Positions 27,175-64,000 are shown, numbered from the stretch's first letter. The stretch: 64,000 nucleotides of DNA from Cristatella mucedo (GCA_009760855.2 WPIO01000299.1:1-64000); one strand, 5' to 3'. A program made the numbers and translations. The notes: generated by a model not told the origin, from the letters alone.

Positions 27175-27495
27175 ATAAACCTCAAGTACCTTTGGAGACC
27201 GTGTCTTTAGTTTAGTGTACTCCCAAAGCCTGGAAACTCACTCAACGACTTGCGTCCACGACATCTCCTGACTTGTCCGCATTTAAAAAGCAACTAAAGA
27301 TGTATTCCATTTATGACAGTATTTAGTCGGGTCCCGCGATTCGCCCTCTGGTGTGCTTGATGCGTGCTGACACTGTTGCATGCTGCCACATAACCCTCGC
27401 GATCATACTTCCTTTTCCAGCAAATGAAAGCGCCTAGAAAAAGAAAGGAGGAATTGGGGGGGGAGTTATCTGAGGTTGCTTTATCAAATGTCTTA
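27175..27495 (+). mobile_element. Family A LINE 3' fragment
   Basis: Carries DNA equivalent to the last coding stretch (actcccaaagcctgga, gacttgtccgcatttaa), the 3' region (tgctgacactgttgcatgctg) and a degraded tail aatgaaagcgcctag...gctttatcaaatg. Confidence 0.75.
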
Positions 27496-27952
27496 CGTTC
27501 CGAAATTCAGCAAGCAAGTTGATGAATCCAAGAGTGACCTGGTACTTCAGCTTTAATGAAAGCGCTGGATTTACATACCATTTTCCCGATAGCATAAAAC
27601 CTAAACCAGTTAGCCTCCATGAGATTATGCTAGAAATGTGGTATGTCCCCAGCGTTAGGGGGACACGGACCTTGAATTGAGTGAGTTCTCAGAGTTCGCC
27701 TCCAAGGATGTGTAGTTGGATCGAAACGACGTCACATCCAGTGTGCCTATAAACCGTGCCAAATGATTAACATTGATGGTGCAGTACAGCAGTAGATGAC
27801 TCAGGATAAGAGCAGTAAACAAACTGCTGATTGGCTGGAAGCACGTGTACCTGGACCAATTGAACTCTGCCAAGGCCACAACGGCTATGGCTGATCATGC
27901 GTGCTCCTTAAGAGAAGCCAATGGAATTAAGGTCGTGGTAATTTAGGACATA

Positions 27953-28457
27953 CAGGGGTCCCTTGTTTATCGTGGTTAATCAATTTCAGACTCTACCGCG
28001 GTAAGTGAATTTCCACAGAGTAGGATTCCTAATTTATAAATCGAGTATTTTCGTAGTTAGTTGAGCATAGGAAACCTGTTCGCGACCCTCAAAATAGGAG
28101 TTTTTTAACATTATTAGAGCCCCCCGGACATGAAATAACGTCCCTTTAGGTCGCCATTGCACTCGTATATACCCAATATATAGGCGACAAAAAAGAGAAA
28201 ATAAGACGCATGCGAGATTTATTACATTATTGTTACTGTAAACTTAATTACATATAAAGTTCTTACACACCCACTAGCCAATGAAAATAGGCAAACCTGT
28301 TCGATGATGAAGCGATGAGCTGAAGGGATGTACAGCACAGCAAAGAGAGCAAGGTTACCGCTCCTCTGAAGGCACGACTGCAGTAGGAGAGTAGATTTCA
28401 GGTGGAGCCGCATCTTCAACGGATGCATCGCCGTCTTCTCCCGCGTTCCACACCTAC
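27953..28457 (-). mobile_element. Half of a pogo/Tigger-like DNA transposon
   Basis: At TA (27951-27952) begins caggggtcccttgtttatcg, the typical terminal repeat of Tigger/pogo elements, then accgcggtaagtgaatttcc and a noncoding stretch. At 28440-28350 the minus strand reads NAGEDGDASVEDAAPPE, resembling the acidic C-terminal end of a Tigger transposase. Homology stops near 28457; no second terminal repeat is visible, so most of the transposase gene and the other end are lost. Orientation is that of the transposase remnant. Confidence 0.55.
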
Positions 28458-28459
28458 AG

Positions 28460-28910
28460 GACTTACTCTGACTGTGATACAGGGGTATATAATTGACTTA
28501 AAAAGCCAAGCGTGCGCTGCATAAGTTTCACTATTTCGATCAACTTTTTCACAAGTACATTTGAAAAACCGCGCTAGAGTGAAGCCGCTAAAGTCGAAGC
28601 GCAAAGTGGCGTGGGACGACGTGCACTGTATATCGAACCCGCTCGCTGCGTCTATATATGTTTCGTCCGTCTTAGCTACGGTCCACGTTTTGTTGTCGGC
28701 TTCGTTATTAAAGATCACAATTCTCTCGACTAATATCGACCAGCGAATGACGCTACGGCGCACTGCGTCTTCCAATGTACACCTCGCACGAAGGTCTGAC
28801 TGATGTTGAAACGCGAGCAATACTCCATCACTGTCAATGAACTCTCCGCTACGAATGTGCTTGCTATCTTGAAGTACGGAGTCCCCTTCGTCGCTACCGT
28901 ATGCATAATT
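28460..28910. other. Unidentified open region next to the Tigger relic
   Basis: The minus strand is open for 134 codons (28820-28416), passing into the Tigger remnant. The part above 28460 does not look like transposase and I do not recognise it. Confidence 0.35.
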
Positions 28911-28914
28911 AGTT

Positions 28915-29046
28915 TGCCCAATAGCGCCCTAAGAGAGCTCCACTATCTATTCAGGCGCACATCGCGTATGACTCGGGGCTCGAGCTCACGACCTCGGCCA
29001 GACCTTGGTCGGGGCGAGCACCATAACAACTGGGCCAAACCAGCTC
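28915..29046 (-). mobile_element. SINE-1 copy, minus strand
   Basis: atagcgccctaagagag, tattcaggcgc, ggggctcgagctcacgacc, ccagaccttggtcggggcg and aaaccagctcg, all reverse of the SINE-1 consensus. Confidence 0.8.
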
Positions 29047-29049
29047 GAT

Positions 29050-29640
29050 TTTTCACTGTTGTCTGCATGCCTGCGTGCATCGATGGTGACACGTGTAAGA
29101 AGCTGTCTACCTTTTTCCCACTACAAGTAGCTAGCCGCACGCTTCCATGGGTCGGCGCTTCTCCCCGCAGACGTCGGACGTCGGTAATAAGACTAGTGCG
29201 GTCGCAAGTGCTCTGACGTTTGCAGGCCTAGCTCGTTCGAGAACTAGGAAAGCCGCCAACCGCTTGTGTGACATTGGCTCGATTGAAAATCTAAGGAGAT
29301 TTTAACCCACTTACCTTTACTGATCATCGCACGCCGCTATTGAATTAAACGAGCATCCTCTTCGATGCTTTCCTCGGAAATCTTGCGGTCCTCGACACGG
29401 CTGCCGCCGCCGCCGCCGCCGCCGCCGTGGTTTGCCCGACGGACAGTTACTTCGCCTGACTTGCGCTCTGCAAAAGCGCACCGTAGTCCGCCAGCTTCTT
29501 TGGGTACCCAATTTCCCCTCAGCTTGGTAATTATAACGCGGAGGAGTTACGCAACTACCGGGAGCTAACGGTCAGGTGCACGCACTTCAAGTCGCTGGTC
29601 CGAATCATGCATTGGGCGATCAGGCATTACTTGCTGCAAG
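29050..29640. other. No feature recognised; short (CCG)n at 29401-29427
   Basis: GC-rich with a ccgccgccg run; otherwise nothing identifiable. Confidence 0.4.
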
Positions 29641-29644
29641 AAGG

Positions 29645-29667
29645 AAAAAAAAAAAAAAAAAAAAAAA
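29645..29667 (+). repeat. Poly-A run of 23
   Basis: Follows a region (29580-29640) with weak SINE-2-like sequence (gtccgaatcatgcattgggc), so it may be a retroposon tail. Confidence 0.6.
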
Positions 29668-29749
29668 GGTTTGTGGCCTGTGGCAATTTTAACGGGGCTC
29701 TTTTAATCATCACTCTTAGGCCTGCTTGCATGTGCAAATAAGAAGCGCC

Positions 29750-30510
29750 TACAGTTGGTGCACAATCTCAGCAGCTAGGCTTGTCCTTCGGGTGAGCGTC
29801 ACTGAACGCCAAATCAACACAACTTCCCCAAGGCCTGCAGTACCATCAAGCAGCTTATCGACTTCAAGCATTTCTCCTCCTTTTAGGTGTCTTCACTTCC
29901 TGGCTCCGGCACTCACGTACTCAGCTAGGTACCCTGCACTCAGGCTACGCATCGTATCGCCAGCGCTTCGGATTCAAGTCGCATAGCTGTCCCAGGAACC
30001 AACTCAAATTTTTTTTTGAAGACCCCGTCTTTAGCTAGTAACCTTATAAAGCCTGGAGCTCACTACCTACTGACGTGACGATATCTATAACTTCAAAGCA
30101 TTTAAAAAAGAGTTTACAACCCTGCTACGTTTTTGCGGGGCAGTCGTGCACAGATCAGACGGCCAGGCAGATGCCGTTTTATTAGAAGGAAACCGGGAAC
30201 CAGGCCGCGCGCCAGCACGCCGGCTTGAATAGGCAGCTGCCGCAAGTGAGCCCCTCTACTCGCTCCAGTGGCTCCCGCCGGACTGGTTAGCTGTCGCGGT
30301 ACAGCAGAGACTCAACAACCCACATTGTTTTTGTCGTAGTAAGTTGCTGGATCCGCGTGAGCTTTTCTTTGTGTGCATATGAGTGCCCTTACGCTATTCA
30401 TGTTGCATATCACTAACCAATTGATATGCTTTTTTTCCTGCATTGATAAAGTGTCCCAGACAGAAATTGAACTCTCTTAGGACGCATAAAAAGCTTTGTT
30501 ATTGTATATT
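29750..30510 (+). mobile_element. Family A LINE relic
   Basis: Starts at ggtgcacaatctcagcagc (VQNSAA region) and continues through cattt..aggtgtcttcac, agcctggagctcactacc and catttaaaaaagag, all in family A order. A degraded tail (aagtgtcccagacag...aactctcttagg) lies at 30449-30485. About 200 bp in the middle does not match and may be inserted. Confidence 0.6.
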
Positions 30511-30637
30511 AGTGCTATGTTGAATGAGGCGGCTGATTAGCCGACAGAAATTAGGGGGGGTTTACTGCCGCTTGTCTCAGAGTTCGTGACTCTCTGAGAC
30601 CTGGACTGCTTGCTCGTAACAACAGAAGCAGGCGCAA

Positions 30638-30988
<351 letters not shown>

Positions 30989-30991
30989 ATA

Positions 30992-31119
30992 AAAATACCT
31001 CATTGTTTAGGGCCGTAAGAGAACTCAATCTCCATGAAGGCGCTTTACATAATGCCTCAGGGCTCGAGCCCACGACCATGCTCATTAAAAATGAGCATCT
31101 TCATCCTAGCCAAACTAGG
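30992..31119 (-). mobile_element. SINE-1 copy between two (GA)n tracts, minus strand
   Basis: gggccgtaagagaactcaat, gaaggcgctttacataatgc, ctcagggctcgagcccacga, then a diverged 5' part ending agccaaactagg. Its 3' end abuts the long (GA)n tract. Confidence 0.75.
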
Positions 31120-31153
31120 ACAGCGAGATTTAGGAGAGAGGTGAGGGGAGTCT

Positions 31154-31156
<3 letters not shown>

Positions 31157-31243
<87 letters not shown>
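31157..31243 (+). repeat. (GA)n microsatellite
   Basis: Pure GA over about 85 bp, about 40 bp beyond the 5' side of the same SINE-1. Confidence 0.97.
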
Positions 31244-31244
<1 letters not shown>

Positions 31245-31245
<1 letters not shown>

Positions 31246-32070
31246 GAAGAAGTGAGGAGATATAATGGTAGTAGGATGAGGAAGACTGCCACATAAATGG
31301 AAGTTCAGACGCTAGCCATCGTGGATAGCTGCCATCACATTCCGTTAGTGTACATGAAACATGCCTTCAGAGGGGGAGGGGGTTGCTCGTTACCAAAGTA
31401 ATCTCAGACGCTTCTTTTTTTGACGCTCTGTATATGTCAGTCTGTAAGGTATTCGCAGCTCACGACCCAGGTCACGCGTTCAAGTCCCGATGAAATAATT
31501 CATCACTCACAGCAAGCGAGGTGTCAGCCGCAAAGATATGAGATATTTATGATATGCGAAATATACATATATATATGATATGCGATATATATATATATAT
31601 ATATATTAAATGTATGATATATTTATTTTATTCATTTAAGATATATTTATTATCATTCATTTATTCTCTATCTCTATCACTACGTAAATGAGGCTGTTGA
31701 AGCTGCTTCTCTTTTTCGTACCCTTTTGAGCGTAATTCTATGCAAACAAGTTGACCTGGAAATTACGCATACCGGAAAACCTCGACACCAATTCTTGGTC
31801 AAAAAAGTTCATTCTGGAATTTACTCCACATCGAAGGGCTATTGTAAGACAACTTAACAAATAATGCGGTATCCAGAAAATTTAACGCAGGTCATAGGGA
31901 CAGCCGGAAACCGACGTCCTGGACTCGCTGTTAGAGCCTACTCAAAACAACGTCCAGTAGCAAATCTTTAAAAATTTGTGATTTAACATTCAACCACGCT
32001 TCCGATGATTTTTAATGCAGGACATTCGGACCGGCTCCCCGCTGCAGCAGCAAGGAGCTGTAGTAACTTA
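31245..32070. other. Upstream flank of ABCB7; AT-rich 31550-31640
   Basis: An imperfect TA-rich stretch (atatatgatatgcgatatat). A faint SINE-2-like match (cgcgttcaagtcccgatg) near 31475 is too weak to call. Confidence 0.4.
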
Positions 32071-32090
32071 TATCCGCTTCCGGAAGACCC
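32071..32090 (+). promoter_or_regulatory. Possible ETS/NRF-2-type promoter site of ABCB7
   Basis: A palindromic cttccggaag lies at 32077-32086, about 75 bp before the chosen ABCB7 start, in a CpG-richer stretch without a clear TATA box. CCGGAAG cores are common in TATA-less promoters of animal mitochondrial genes. Only the motif is seen; use as a promoter is inferred. Confidence 0.3.
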
Positions 32091-32160
32091 GCGTGGGCGT
32101 GTAGTACGCTCACGTAACCCTAGCGTCGCTGTGGCGGCCGGCTTTGCCTGCACTCCCCGC

Positions 32161-55924
<23,764 letters not shown>

Positions 55925-57355
55925 ATCCAGGCAGCAAAGCGAGGGAGGCCGGACAAGGCGGGGCATCAGGTCAAGCAGAATTGACTCGGCTGCACGAGCA
56001 GCTGATGTAGGGCATGCTGTGACACTTCCTTTCATCTCAGTGTAACTGGCAGCGTTCGGAAAAAAGAATCACACCGCGGTGGCCACCTTTTGTTCGTCGT
56101 CGTCGGTGGATCGTCGTCCTCGTCATCGAAACTTCAGCCCTCCTGCTTCCTATGATGCCTGCGTCGGCGGGGCGTCCTCGGCAACACGTTTGGTAGCGTG
56201 TGCGCTGATACGTGGCTCGAGTGTATCTGGCGACCATGAGCAGCGGAGCAAGCAATTGTGCTTGGCATTGCTGACCCAAGGGAGCAGTCGAAATCGGTGT
56301 GGCATCTGCCTCCAAGTTAACCACACTTGCTGGCTGTTGTCTAGCCTCTGATGACCGCGTTCGAAAACGAGAATAACCAGCCAGTCCTCTGGGTTGGTTG
56401 CTGACGTTCGTTCGAACGCTATTGGTCCATTTGGCCAGTATTGCACCTACAGCCGGCGAGCATTGACCTGAACTTAGGGTTTTTTATCCTGTCTGTGAAT
56501 GGTAGCTGATTGCCGTTGCCGGCATACCTAGATATCTTGGTTACATTGGTGTGCACTTCCCTGCACGCACCATGCAAGGACCTAGATTTAGGTCTTGTAG
56601 ACGAATATCAAATAAGCTTTCACTTTGAAATACTTGCTGCAATCGTGTAAATGTGTGGTGCTCATGTGAGTGAGGTTGCTCGTGCAAGCCGTGGCAGCAA
56701 TTTGAATAAGGCATCGAGCACTTTTGCACCGAACGTAGTAACAAGGTCGTTCCAGGTAAGTTGACCTACATGCACGGATAATGATAGACATTTTTATAGT
56801 ATAAGTATAATGGTAGATATTCCCTTGTGTCCTTGGAGAACTTCTGACTGTCCTCGACGAGAGAAGGGCTGCCAAGATGCATGCAGTAAACCCGCACATG
56901 AACCGAGCCATAAACTAATCTGCCTTTGGCCGGTCCCACGGAAGAGGCACAGCTAGCCGGACAGTGGCTGCTATGGCCTGGGTGCAGGCCGGTGGTTCCA
57001 GGCTGTCTCGTGGTGGTGGCCGGTGCTTACTCGCCCGGTGCATGCTGCCTGGCTCGCCCTTGACTCGAGCCAGACAGCCCACTGGTGGCAGGGAGGCCGG
57101 GGCTAGTGGACCGGTCAGGCTAGTGGTAAGGCGACGGAGGAGGGGGAGCGGCTGTGGGCTGTTGCAAAGCTAGCCTTAGCCGAATACACGGTTGTTGAAG
57201 CTCCCCTTGGTGTCCGAGTGTCGTCTATGGTGCTTAGAGCGGCAACCTACAGCTGGCGAACCATGGAACTTGTACTACTAATGAGGTACTAATGATACTG
57301 AGGTACTAATGAGGATCACAATTTATCGAGTTGTGGATATAGTCAATACTAGATC

Positions 57356-57357
<2 letters not shown>
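55925..57357 (+). other. ABCB7 3' flank, including the untranslated region
   Basis: No AATAAA or ATTAAA found, so the transcript end is undetermined. A short triplication of gaggtactaatga lies at 57281-57313. Confidence 0.4.

Positions 57358-57447
<90 letters not shown>
57358..57447 (+). repeat. (TA)n tract beside a SINE-1 3' end
   Basis: Pure TA, 90 bp, separated by about 25 bp of AT-rich DNA from the 3' end of a minus-strand SINE-1. Confidence 0.97.
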
Positions 57448-57448
<1 letters not shown>

Positions 57449-57470
57449 TGTTATTTATATGTTGTATATT

Positions 57471-57592
57471 TCATTTGTATAGAGCCCGAAGAGAACTTAA
57501 TCTCTATTCAGGCGCTTCACATATGCCTCAGGGCTCGAGCCCACGACCTCAGCCAGGCCTTGGTCGGGGCAAGCACCTTAACCGCTGGACCA
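57471..57592 (-). mobile_element. SINE-1 copy next to (TA)n, minus strand
   Basis: Near-consensus: catttgtatagagcccgaag, attcaggcgcttcacatatg, ctcagggctcgagcccacga, ccttggtcggggc, ccttaaccgctggacca. Its 3' side faces the (TA)n tract at 57358-57447. Confidence 0.85.
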
Positions 57593-57690
57593 TTATTGTC
57601 AATTTTGCACAACCCTGACCTTATCTGGGTGGGTCAATCATAACAGTGGGCTGATGAGGGTGGGTCTGCGACCCCTTGAGATAATTGCTG

Positions 57691-57815
57691 CCCTGGTTTG
57701 GCCCAGGGATTAAGGTGTTGGACTTTTGACGACCTCGGCCGTGGGCTCGAGCCCTGCATCATATATCAAGCGCCTGTGTAGAGATCTGGTTATTCTAGGG
57801 CGATATACAACCGGG
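57691..57815 (+). mobile_element. SINE-1 copy, diverged
   Basis: ccctggtttggcccaggg, cgtgggctcgagccctgc, caagcgcctgtgtagagatc and gggcgatatacaa in the right order. It lies about 100 bp from an oppositely oriented copy. Confidence 0.75.
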
Positions 57816-57819
57816 CACT

Positions 57820-59350
57820 GTGGACAGGCGCCAGAGCTTATTCAGTAGTACCTGTCGCTTTCAAAAGGGTTTTTCCATGTTTGAAGTGATCGTGGTGAGG
57901 GGATCCGGCCGGTTGTCTTGTGACCGAAATTGAATCAAATGAGCTATTGGCTCCGCGAGCTTCAAGTTGAAAAAGCCTCTGCTGTTGCTTACTGTTGCTG
58001 CCGGTTCTGCCCGGTATCTTTTTAGAAATGCCGTCGTAGAGAGGCGAGTTCCGCGAGTTTGCACATGCAGCGCCGAGCTATAATTTAGGGCGACAGTGTT
58101 GCTCGTTGCATAAATTCAGACAGTCTACGCGGCACGTAGGCTTTCGAGCTATTTCTCGATTATTAGCTGACATGGCATCGCTCGGCGTCACGTGATCGAT
58201 TCTGCTTTGCTGTGCACGTGCGAGTCTGTAACTCACTGCTGCCATCGAATATTTTAATATTTCTTGTGCACGATTCGGTGTGAGTGCCTGAAGAGACTGA
58301 CTGACAGTCTGCCACGGGATAGTCCCCATCCGATGTGCGACCCTGCTGCACCGGCCGCCTCCTCGCTAGTCGCTCGAAAGGCGACACTTTCGAGCCTCGA
58401 GCTTCTTGCTTTAGGCGGATTTGTGAAGCTTGAACTTTGACATATAAAGACTGCCCAGCATGCTCGTCAGTAAATGCAATGGCTGATTCAGGCAGGTGTG
58501 CAAGTGCTCGTAGCAGACCAACTTAGGACGCCTAGTGAGGTAGCATTCATCAAGACGCATAGCTAGCACCTATAACGAACTTGAGCAGTCATTTGATGCT
58601 CCTCAAACTGACCTCCCAGATTGCTGCTGGCGAGAGTGCAAACTTCCTTCTAAGAATGACTTCTCGGTTGAGCGTGATCAACCTATGATGCTCGCCATTG
58701 CAACACGATCGCGTAATGGAGCGGCTACGGGCAGAGAATGGGCGAGGTCGCGTCGCTCTGGGTCCGGGCTTGCCAGTGTTGTTTATCTAAACTCTCGGTG
58801 CTTGGCATTTGTAGATTTTTGGGCTTTCGAGCTCGGGTATCGGTAAATACTCGGCTAGTCAGGATTTGTAGGATAAGCTGCAATTTACCCAAGTTGTGCT
58901 TGCACTGCATGCCTGAGGCGTGCAGCGCAAGTCGGTATTCTGTGAAAATGCTAGGTACCAGTACACAAGCTCATCTAAGGATCAAATCAGCCGAGCAGCA
59001 ACTTGCGTCAGCGACTTCTGCAGGGCAGTCTGCTTACGCAGCCGGATGTTTTAATGGCAACGAGGAGCTGGCTGCGCTGCTGCGCAGCGAAGCAGCGTTG
59101 TGAGTCCGACGGCGACGAGACTCGTGCTGGGTCGGACTTTTGGCGGCGATTGAGCTGGCACTTTGCTACTCACTGTCGTTGGCCTGCGCCTCAGCAGCAT
59201 CGGTCTGTACGTACGATCTCGATATCCTGTGAGCCCTAAACCCACGACCTCTGTCGTGAAGAGTGAGTACCGTACCTGATGGGATATAACGGCAATTACA
59301 GTAGGCTTAGCAGCCATTAGTTTTTAGCCTTTAATGGTAAATGTCAAGAA
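57820..59350. other. No gene recognised
   Basis: Minus-strand frames of 60-83 codons at 57.9-58.4 kb have no recognisable domain. A possible SINE-1 scrap (gagccctaaacccacgacct) lies near 59230. Confidence 0.4.
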
Positions 59351-59354
59351 AGTT

Positions 59355-59762
59355 CTCATACATTGACCGACAATTTAATGTGTTTAGGGTACCTTTCGAA
59401 AGACCAATATTAAAACTTTAATTGATTTTATTTAAAACTGGGATCGGAAGTTCTGAGGACTTCGGCATAAAAGAAAAAATGGTTATGCAAACCACGTCTA
59501 ACCCAGATGTAAACAGCAACACATCTAGAAAAAAAAATTCCCGATATCTGTATAATATGCGACTTGTATCCCAACTTGTCCTTGACCTTGGCAGATAGAA
59601 ATACATGCTTGAAGCTTTTTGAGGTGCATTCTTGTGACTTTTATACAGCTCCCTTTTCAGGGTAAGTTGGTGCCTTGTAAACTCCATAACTCGGCTAATA
59701 CTTGACGTAACGGAGTAAAATTTAAAATGCGAATTCAACTCTGCTTTTTTTAAACTAAGCAA
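59355..59762 (+). repeat. Solo copy of the palindrome arm
   Basis: Same orientation and order as the left arm: gggtacctttcgaaagac, gggatcggaagttctgagga, tctaacccagatgtaaac, cgacttgtatcccaacttgt, gaggtgcattcttgtgactt, and it keeps the segment (ccttgtaaactccataactc) missing from the left arm. Only one arm is present. So the arm is a dispersed repeat unit in its own right. Confidence 0.8.
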
Positions 59763-59774
59763 CACAAATTTCTG

Positions 59775-59845
59775 ATTAATAATAATAGTAGTTATACATT
59801 TGTTATAGCGCCCCCAGAGAACGTTTTCTAGGCAATTTACTTAAC
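59775..59845 (-). mobile_element. Family A tail fragment, minus strand
   Basis: Only the terminal region: AT-rich end, ttatagcgcccccagagaac, and ttttctaggcaatttac. It directly follows the solo palindrome-arm repeat. Confidence 0.55.
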
Positions 59846-60600
59846 TTTGTTTGTTAATCTATCGCTTGCAATACGCCTTATTAGAATTGTCAGTCTGAGG
59901 CAGTCTCTGGGCCTTTAATGTTATATTATAGATTCCTGAGATCAGCGACGTTGCATTTTGTAAGCAGCGGGAATACAAGTAAGAAATTCAGAGCGCCAGC
60001 AGTCAATTAAATGTTCCAAAACCGTGCGCAGCTAATGATCATCCTACAATTTCTTATATTTTTTTTAGCAAATGACTACTGAGATTAGGCTAATTCGCCG
60101 AATCTTCGCCAATGAAATCTATTTCCAATGCTGAACAGACCGGATATCAAGTAAGAAAGTGGACTGAAGGGAATGGCTCATTAGAAGCATACTGCGTCGT
60201 GAATGACTAAAGAGTTTTACCTGACGTGTTTAAAATCGTCTAGTTGCCACAGTGATTGCGTCTAGCCGACGTCTCCTGCTAATGCGGCGTCGTATCTGCA
60301 TAGAGCCAGTTCCCTTTCAGTTATGGACACTGTGCTCATGGCAGGCTGTTAAACACGGTCACCTGCGTCTTTTTATATATAGTTTTAAATAAAAACACTG
60401 AAATATCTTTTCCTTCGAGTTTTCCCCTAAAATCCAAATGGTAAACCCAAACCAACACCAAATCGATCCACTATATTATAAACACAGAATTTTTCAATCA
60501 CTAAACATTCCACCAAAAAATCTTAAATCCTAAAAGTATATGCCAAAATGCGTTTATTTAACGTAAGTATAAACCATCGCAGGCGACCGCGTTAAACAGC

Positions 60601-60627
60601 CTGCTACGGGTAGTGTGCCCGTAGCAG
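60601..60627. repeat. Perfect 10-bp hairpin
   Basis: ctgctacggg, 7-base loop, cccgtagcag. In the AT/GC-mixed region between the solo arm repeat and the orphan candidate exon. Confidence 0.7.
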
Positions 60628-60946
60628 AAAGTGAGCGGGCTCAGTGGATAAACGACGCCATATTAGTTGACCACTCAGCCTAGCCGCGATCCAGAGATAT
60701 CTGCTGCTACGTCCGGACGGGACGGGCTGAGCACTTGCAATTGCAACAGAGCCTGCCTGCCTTTTATATGCTGGCAATGAAAGAGTTAAGCATTACGGGA
60801 GGGAAACCTCGCGGTTGGTTACGGTGTAGGATACCAGAAAATGAATTCCTAGAAACCACGTGACGTAGCAAGACGCTAATGACGTCGATGCTGGTCAATT
60901 CAGCAGCTGAGGCCACTCCCATTCGACGGATACACGAGTCTCTTAC

Positions 60947-61081
60947 ACGCTGCCAAGTCAACTCAAAAGCTTTATTTAGGTATTTACCCGCAGCTTCCTT
61001 TTGATCTTTTCCAAAGAAGAAGAGCTTCACATTGAAACTTGGGTCGTAGACTCTCATACGGAAGTGCTTCAGCCTTAGCCC
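60947..61081 (-). CDS. Candidate internal exon of an unidentified minus-strand gene
   Basis: On the minus strand gtttttgtag precedes a 135-bp open segment (45 codons) followed by gtaagag, a near-ideal donor; both ends are phase 0. It encodes GLRLKHFRMRVYDPSFNV, then KLFFFGKDQKEAAGKYL and ends FELTWQR. Composition looks like a folded domain and not repeat debris. I do not recognise the family. A second open stretch 61307-61148 (MVEPKLVLVPNESVRGVLV) lies just upstream behind a cctattaatag acceptor, but no donor joins it in frame, so I leave it out. Confidence 0.35.
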
Positions 61082-61309
61082 CTACAAAAACATTCATTCT
61101 CGTATTTTAAAATCTCTTGAAAGGTCTGCGTAATGTGCGCTCCAAAGAGTAACATAATGTAAACAATATGCACCAGCAGGTAAGTCGATACACTTCAACG
61201 AAATTATTGAGACATCCCAATCGAACGCATAGGCAACGACTAATGCCACTAACACACCACGAACGGACTCGTTTGGCACCAGTACTAATTTAGGCTCGAC
61301 CATCGGGCT

Positions 61310-63328
<2,019 letters not shown>

Positions 63329-63329
63329 G

Positions 63330-64000
63330 GAATGAATCCGCGGCATATTCGAGGCAAATTCAAACGTGAAAGCGTTGCCGCGCTGTAGAAGCATTTTCAG
63401 GGCTATGCCCGCGCGCGTTTGGCATCGAAGGGAGTACGCCATTGGTTTTTGCTGCAACTTCCAGAGACGCCAGCTAGTTAGCTCACGTGCGCATAGCGAT
63501 ATATCAACAGGATATCAATATCAATAGCGATATATCAATAGGATAGCCTACGCCCGCACGACTCTTCCGAAAATGAAAGGCCGGATAAACTGAGAACCGC
63601 GGCGGCACCTTGCGCTTTGCCAAGTGAGCGCAGCTGATATGCTAGGCTCAGTCAGCGGCTAGTAAATGTAGAGCTTTCATTTGCTAAGGCTTGTCACGCG
63701 CCTGCCCCTCGCGCGTCCGCCCCGTCTCTTCCGCTTTTCGTCTCTACCGCTGCTGCTCGCTCGCGCGCCTGACAGATGAGGCTGGACGGGAGCGCGAAGC
63801 TGAACCTCCAGCCGCCTTAATTTTTCTAGCACTCGAAACCCCGAAGAGTCAATGCAAATCTGCGGAAGCGAATTGAAATTCGTTGCACCGAATTTGGGCA
63901 GCGGATCGATGACCTACAAGACCGGATGCGGTTAATGCGGACTCGTCATTTTTTCGACGATTTTATAAACTCCTCTCTCGGAACTTTAATTCCACTCATA
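63330..64000. other. No gene recognised; CpG-richer edge
   Basis: GC-rich DNA around 63.6-63.85 kb with a pyrimidine-rich stretch. Could be the start of a feature beyond the window. Confidence 0.35.
63494..63545 (+). repeat. Short tandem repeat of agcgatatatcaa...aggatatc
   Basis: tagcgatatatcaacaggat and tagcgatatatcaataggat lie about 35 bp apart with ATC-rich sequence between. Confidence 0.65.

Noticed and set aside
28416-28820. 134-codon minus-strand open frame
   Set aside because: Partly over the Tigger remnant in a different frame; no recognisable domain, so not called a gene.
32005-32160. Upstream in-frame ATG of ABCB7
   Set aside because: Would add 52 residues lacking presequence character; ATG at 32161 gives a typical targeting peptide with a better start context.

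Overview
The window is nuclear DNA from an animal, most likely an aquatic invertebrate. The evidence is a spliced metazoan-type gene with 14 small exons, GT-AG introns of 0.16 to 4.6 kb, many decayed non-LTR retrotransposons, tRNA-derived SINEs and very long (CT)n, (GA)n and (TA)n tracts. I cannot name the phylum from sequence alone. There is no operon structure, no CRISPR array, and no rRNA or genuine tRNA gene that I can support.

One gene is certain. It is ABCB7, the mitochondrial inner-membrane half ABC transporter needed for cytosolic iron-sulfur protein assembly, on the + strand from 32161 to 55924. The exons join in frame into a 669-residue protein with a mitochondrial presequence, a six-helix membrane domain and one complete nucleotide-binding domain (Walker A, Q-loop, LSGGEKQ signature, Walker B/D-loop and H-loop all intact). 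Its last intron starts with GC instead of GT.

Everything else is mostly mobile-element debris. Family A is an L2/CR1-type LINE whose 3' end reads like '...gcgcctagaaagag...agggcgctttatcaagtg(TTA)n', with about 17 pieces on both strands. Family B is a second LINE with a (TACA)n tail; one copy sits inside a family A copy with a visible target-site duplication. A third reverse-transcriptase relic lies at 18.8-19.3 kb. SINE-1 is tRNA-derived (about 10 copies) and carries a 3' tail resembling that of family A. SINE-2 is a second tRNA-like family (4 clear copies). Half of a pogo/Tigger-like DNA transposon lies at 27.95-28.46 kb. An 838-bp palindromic repeat lies in the last ABCB7 intron, with a solo arm at 59.4 kb.

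Layout: 1-32 kb is intergenic and repeat-rich, with no gene I can identify; 32-56 kb is ABCB7 with repeat-filled introns; 56-64 kb is intergenic, with a minus-strand candidate exon at 60947-61081 that I cannot assign to a family. I see no new multi-gene system. The observations most worth following are the palindromic element, the LINE/SINE tail sharing, the nested LINE, the GC-AG intron and the orphan candidate exon.
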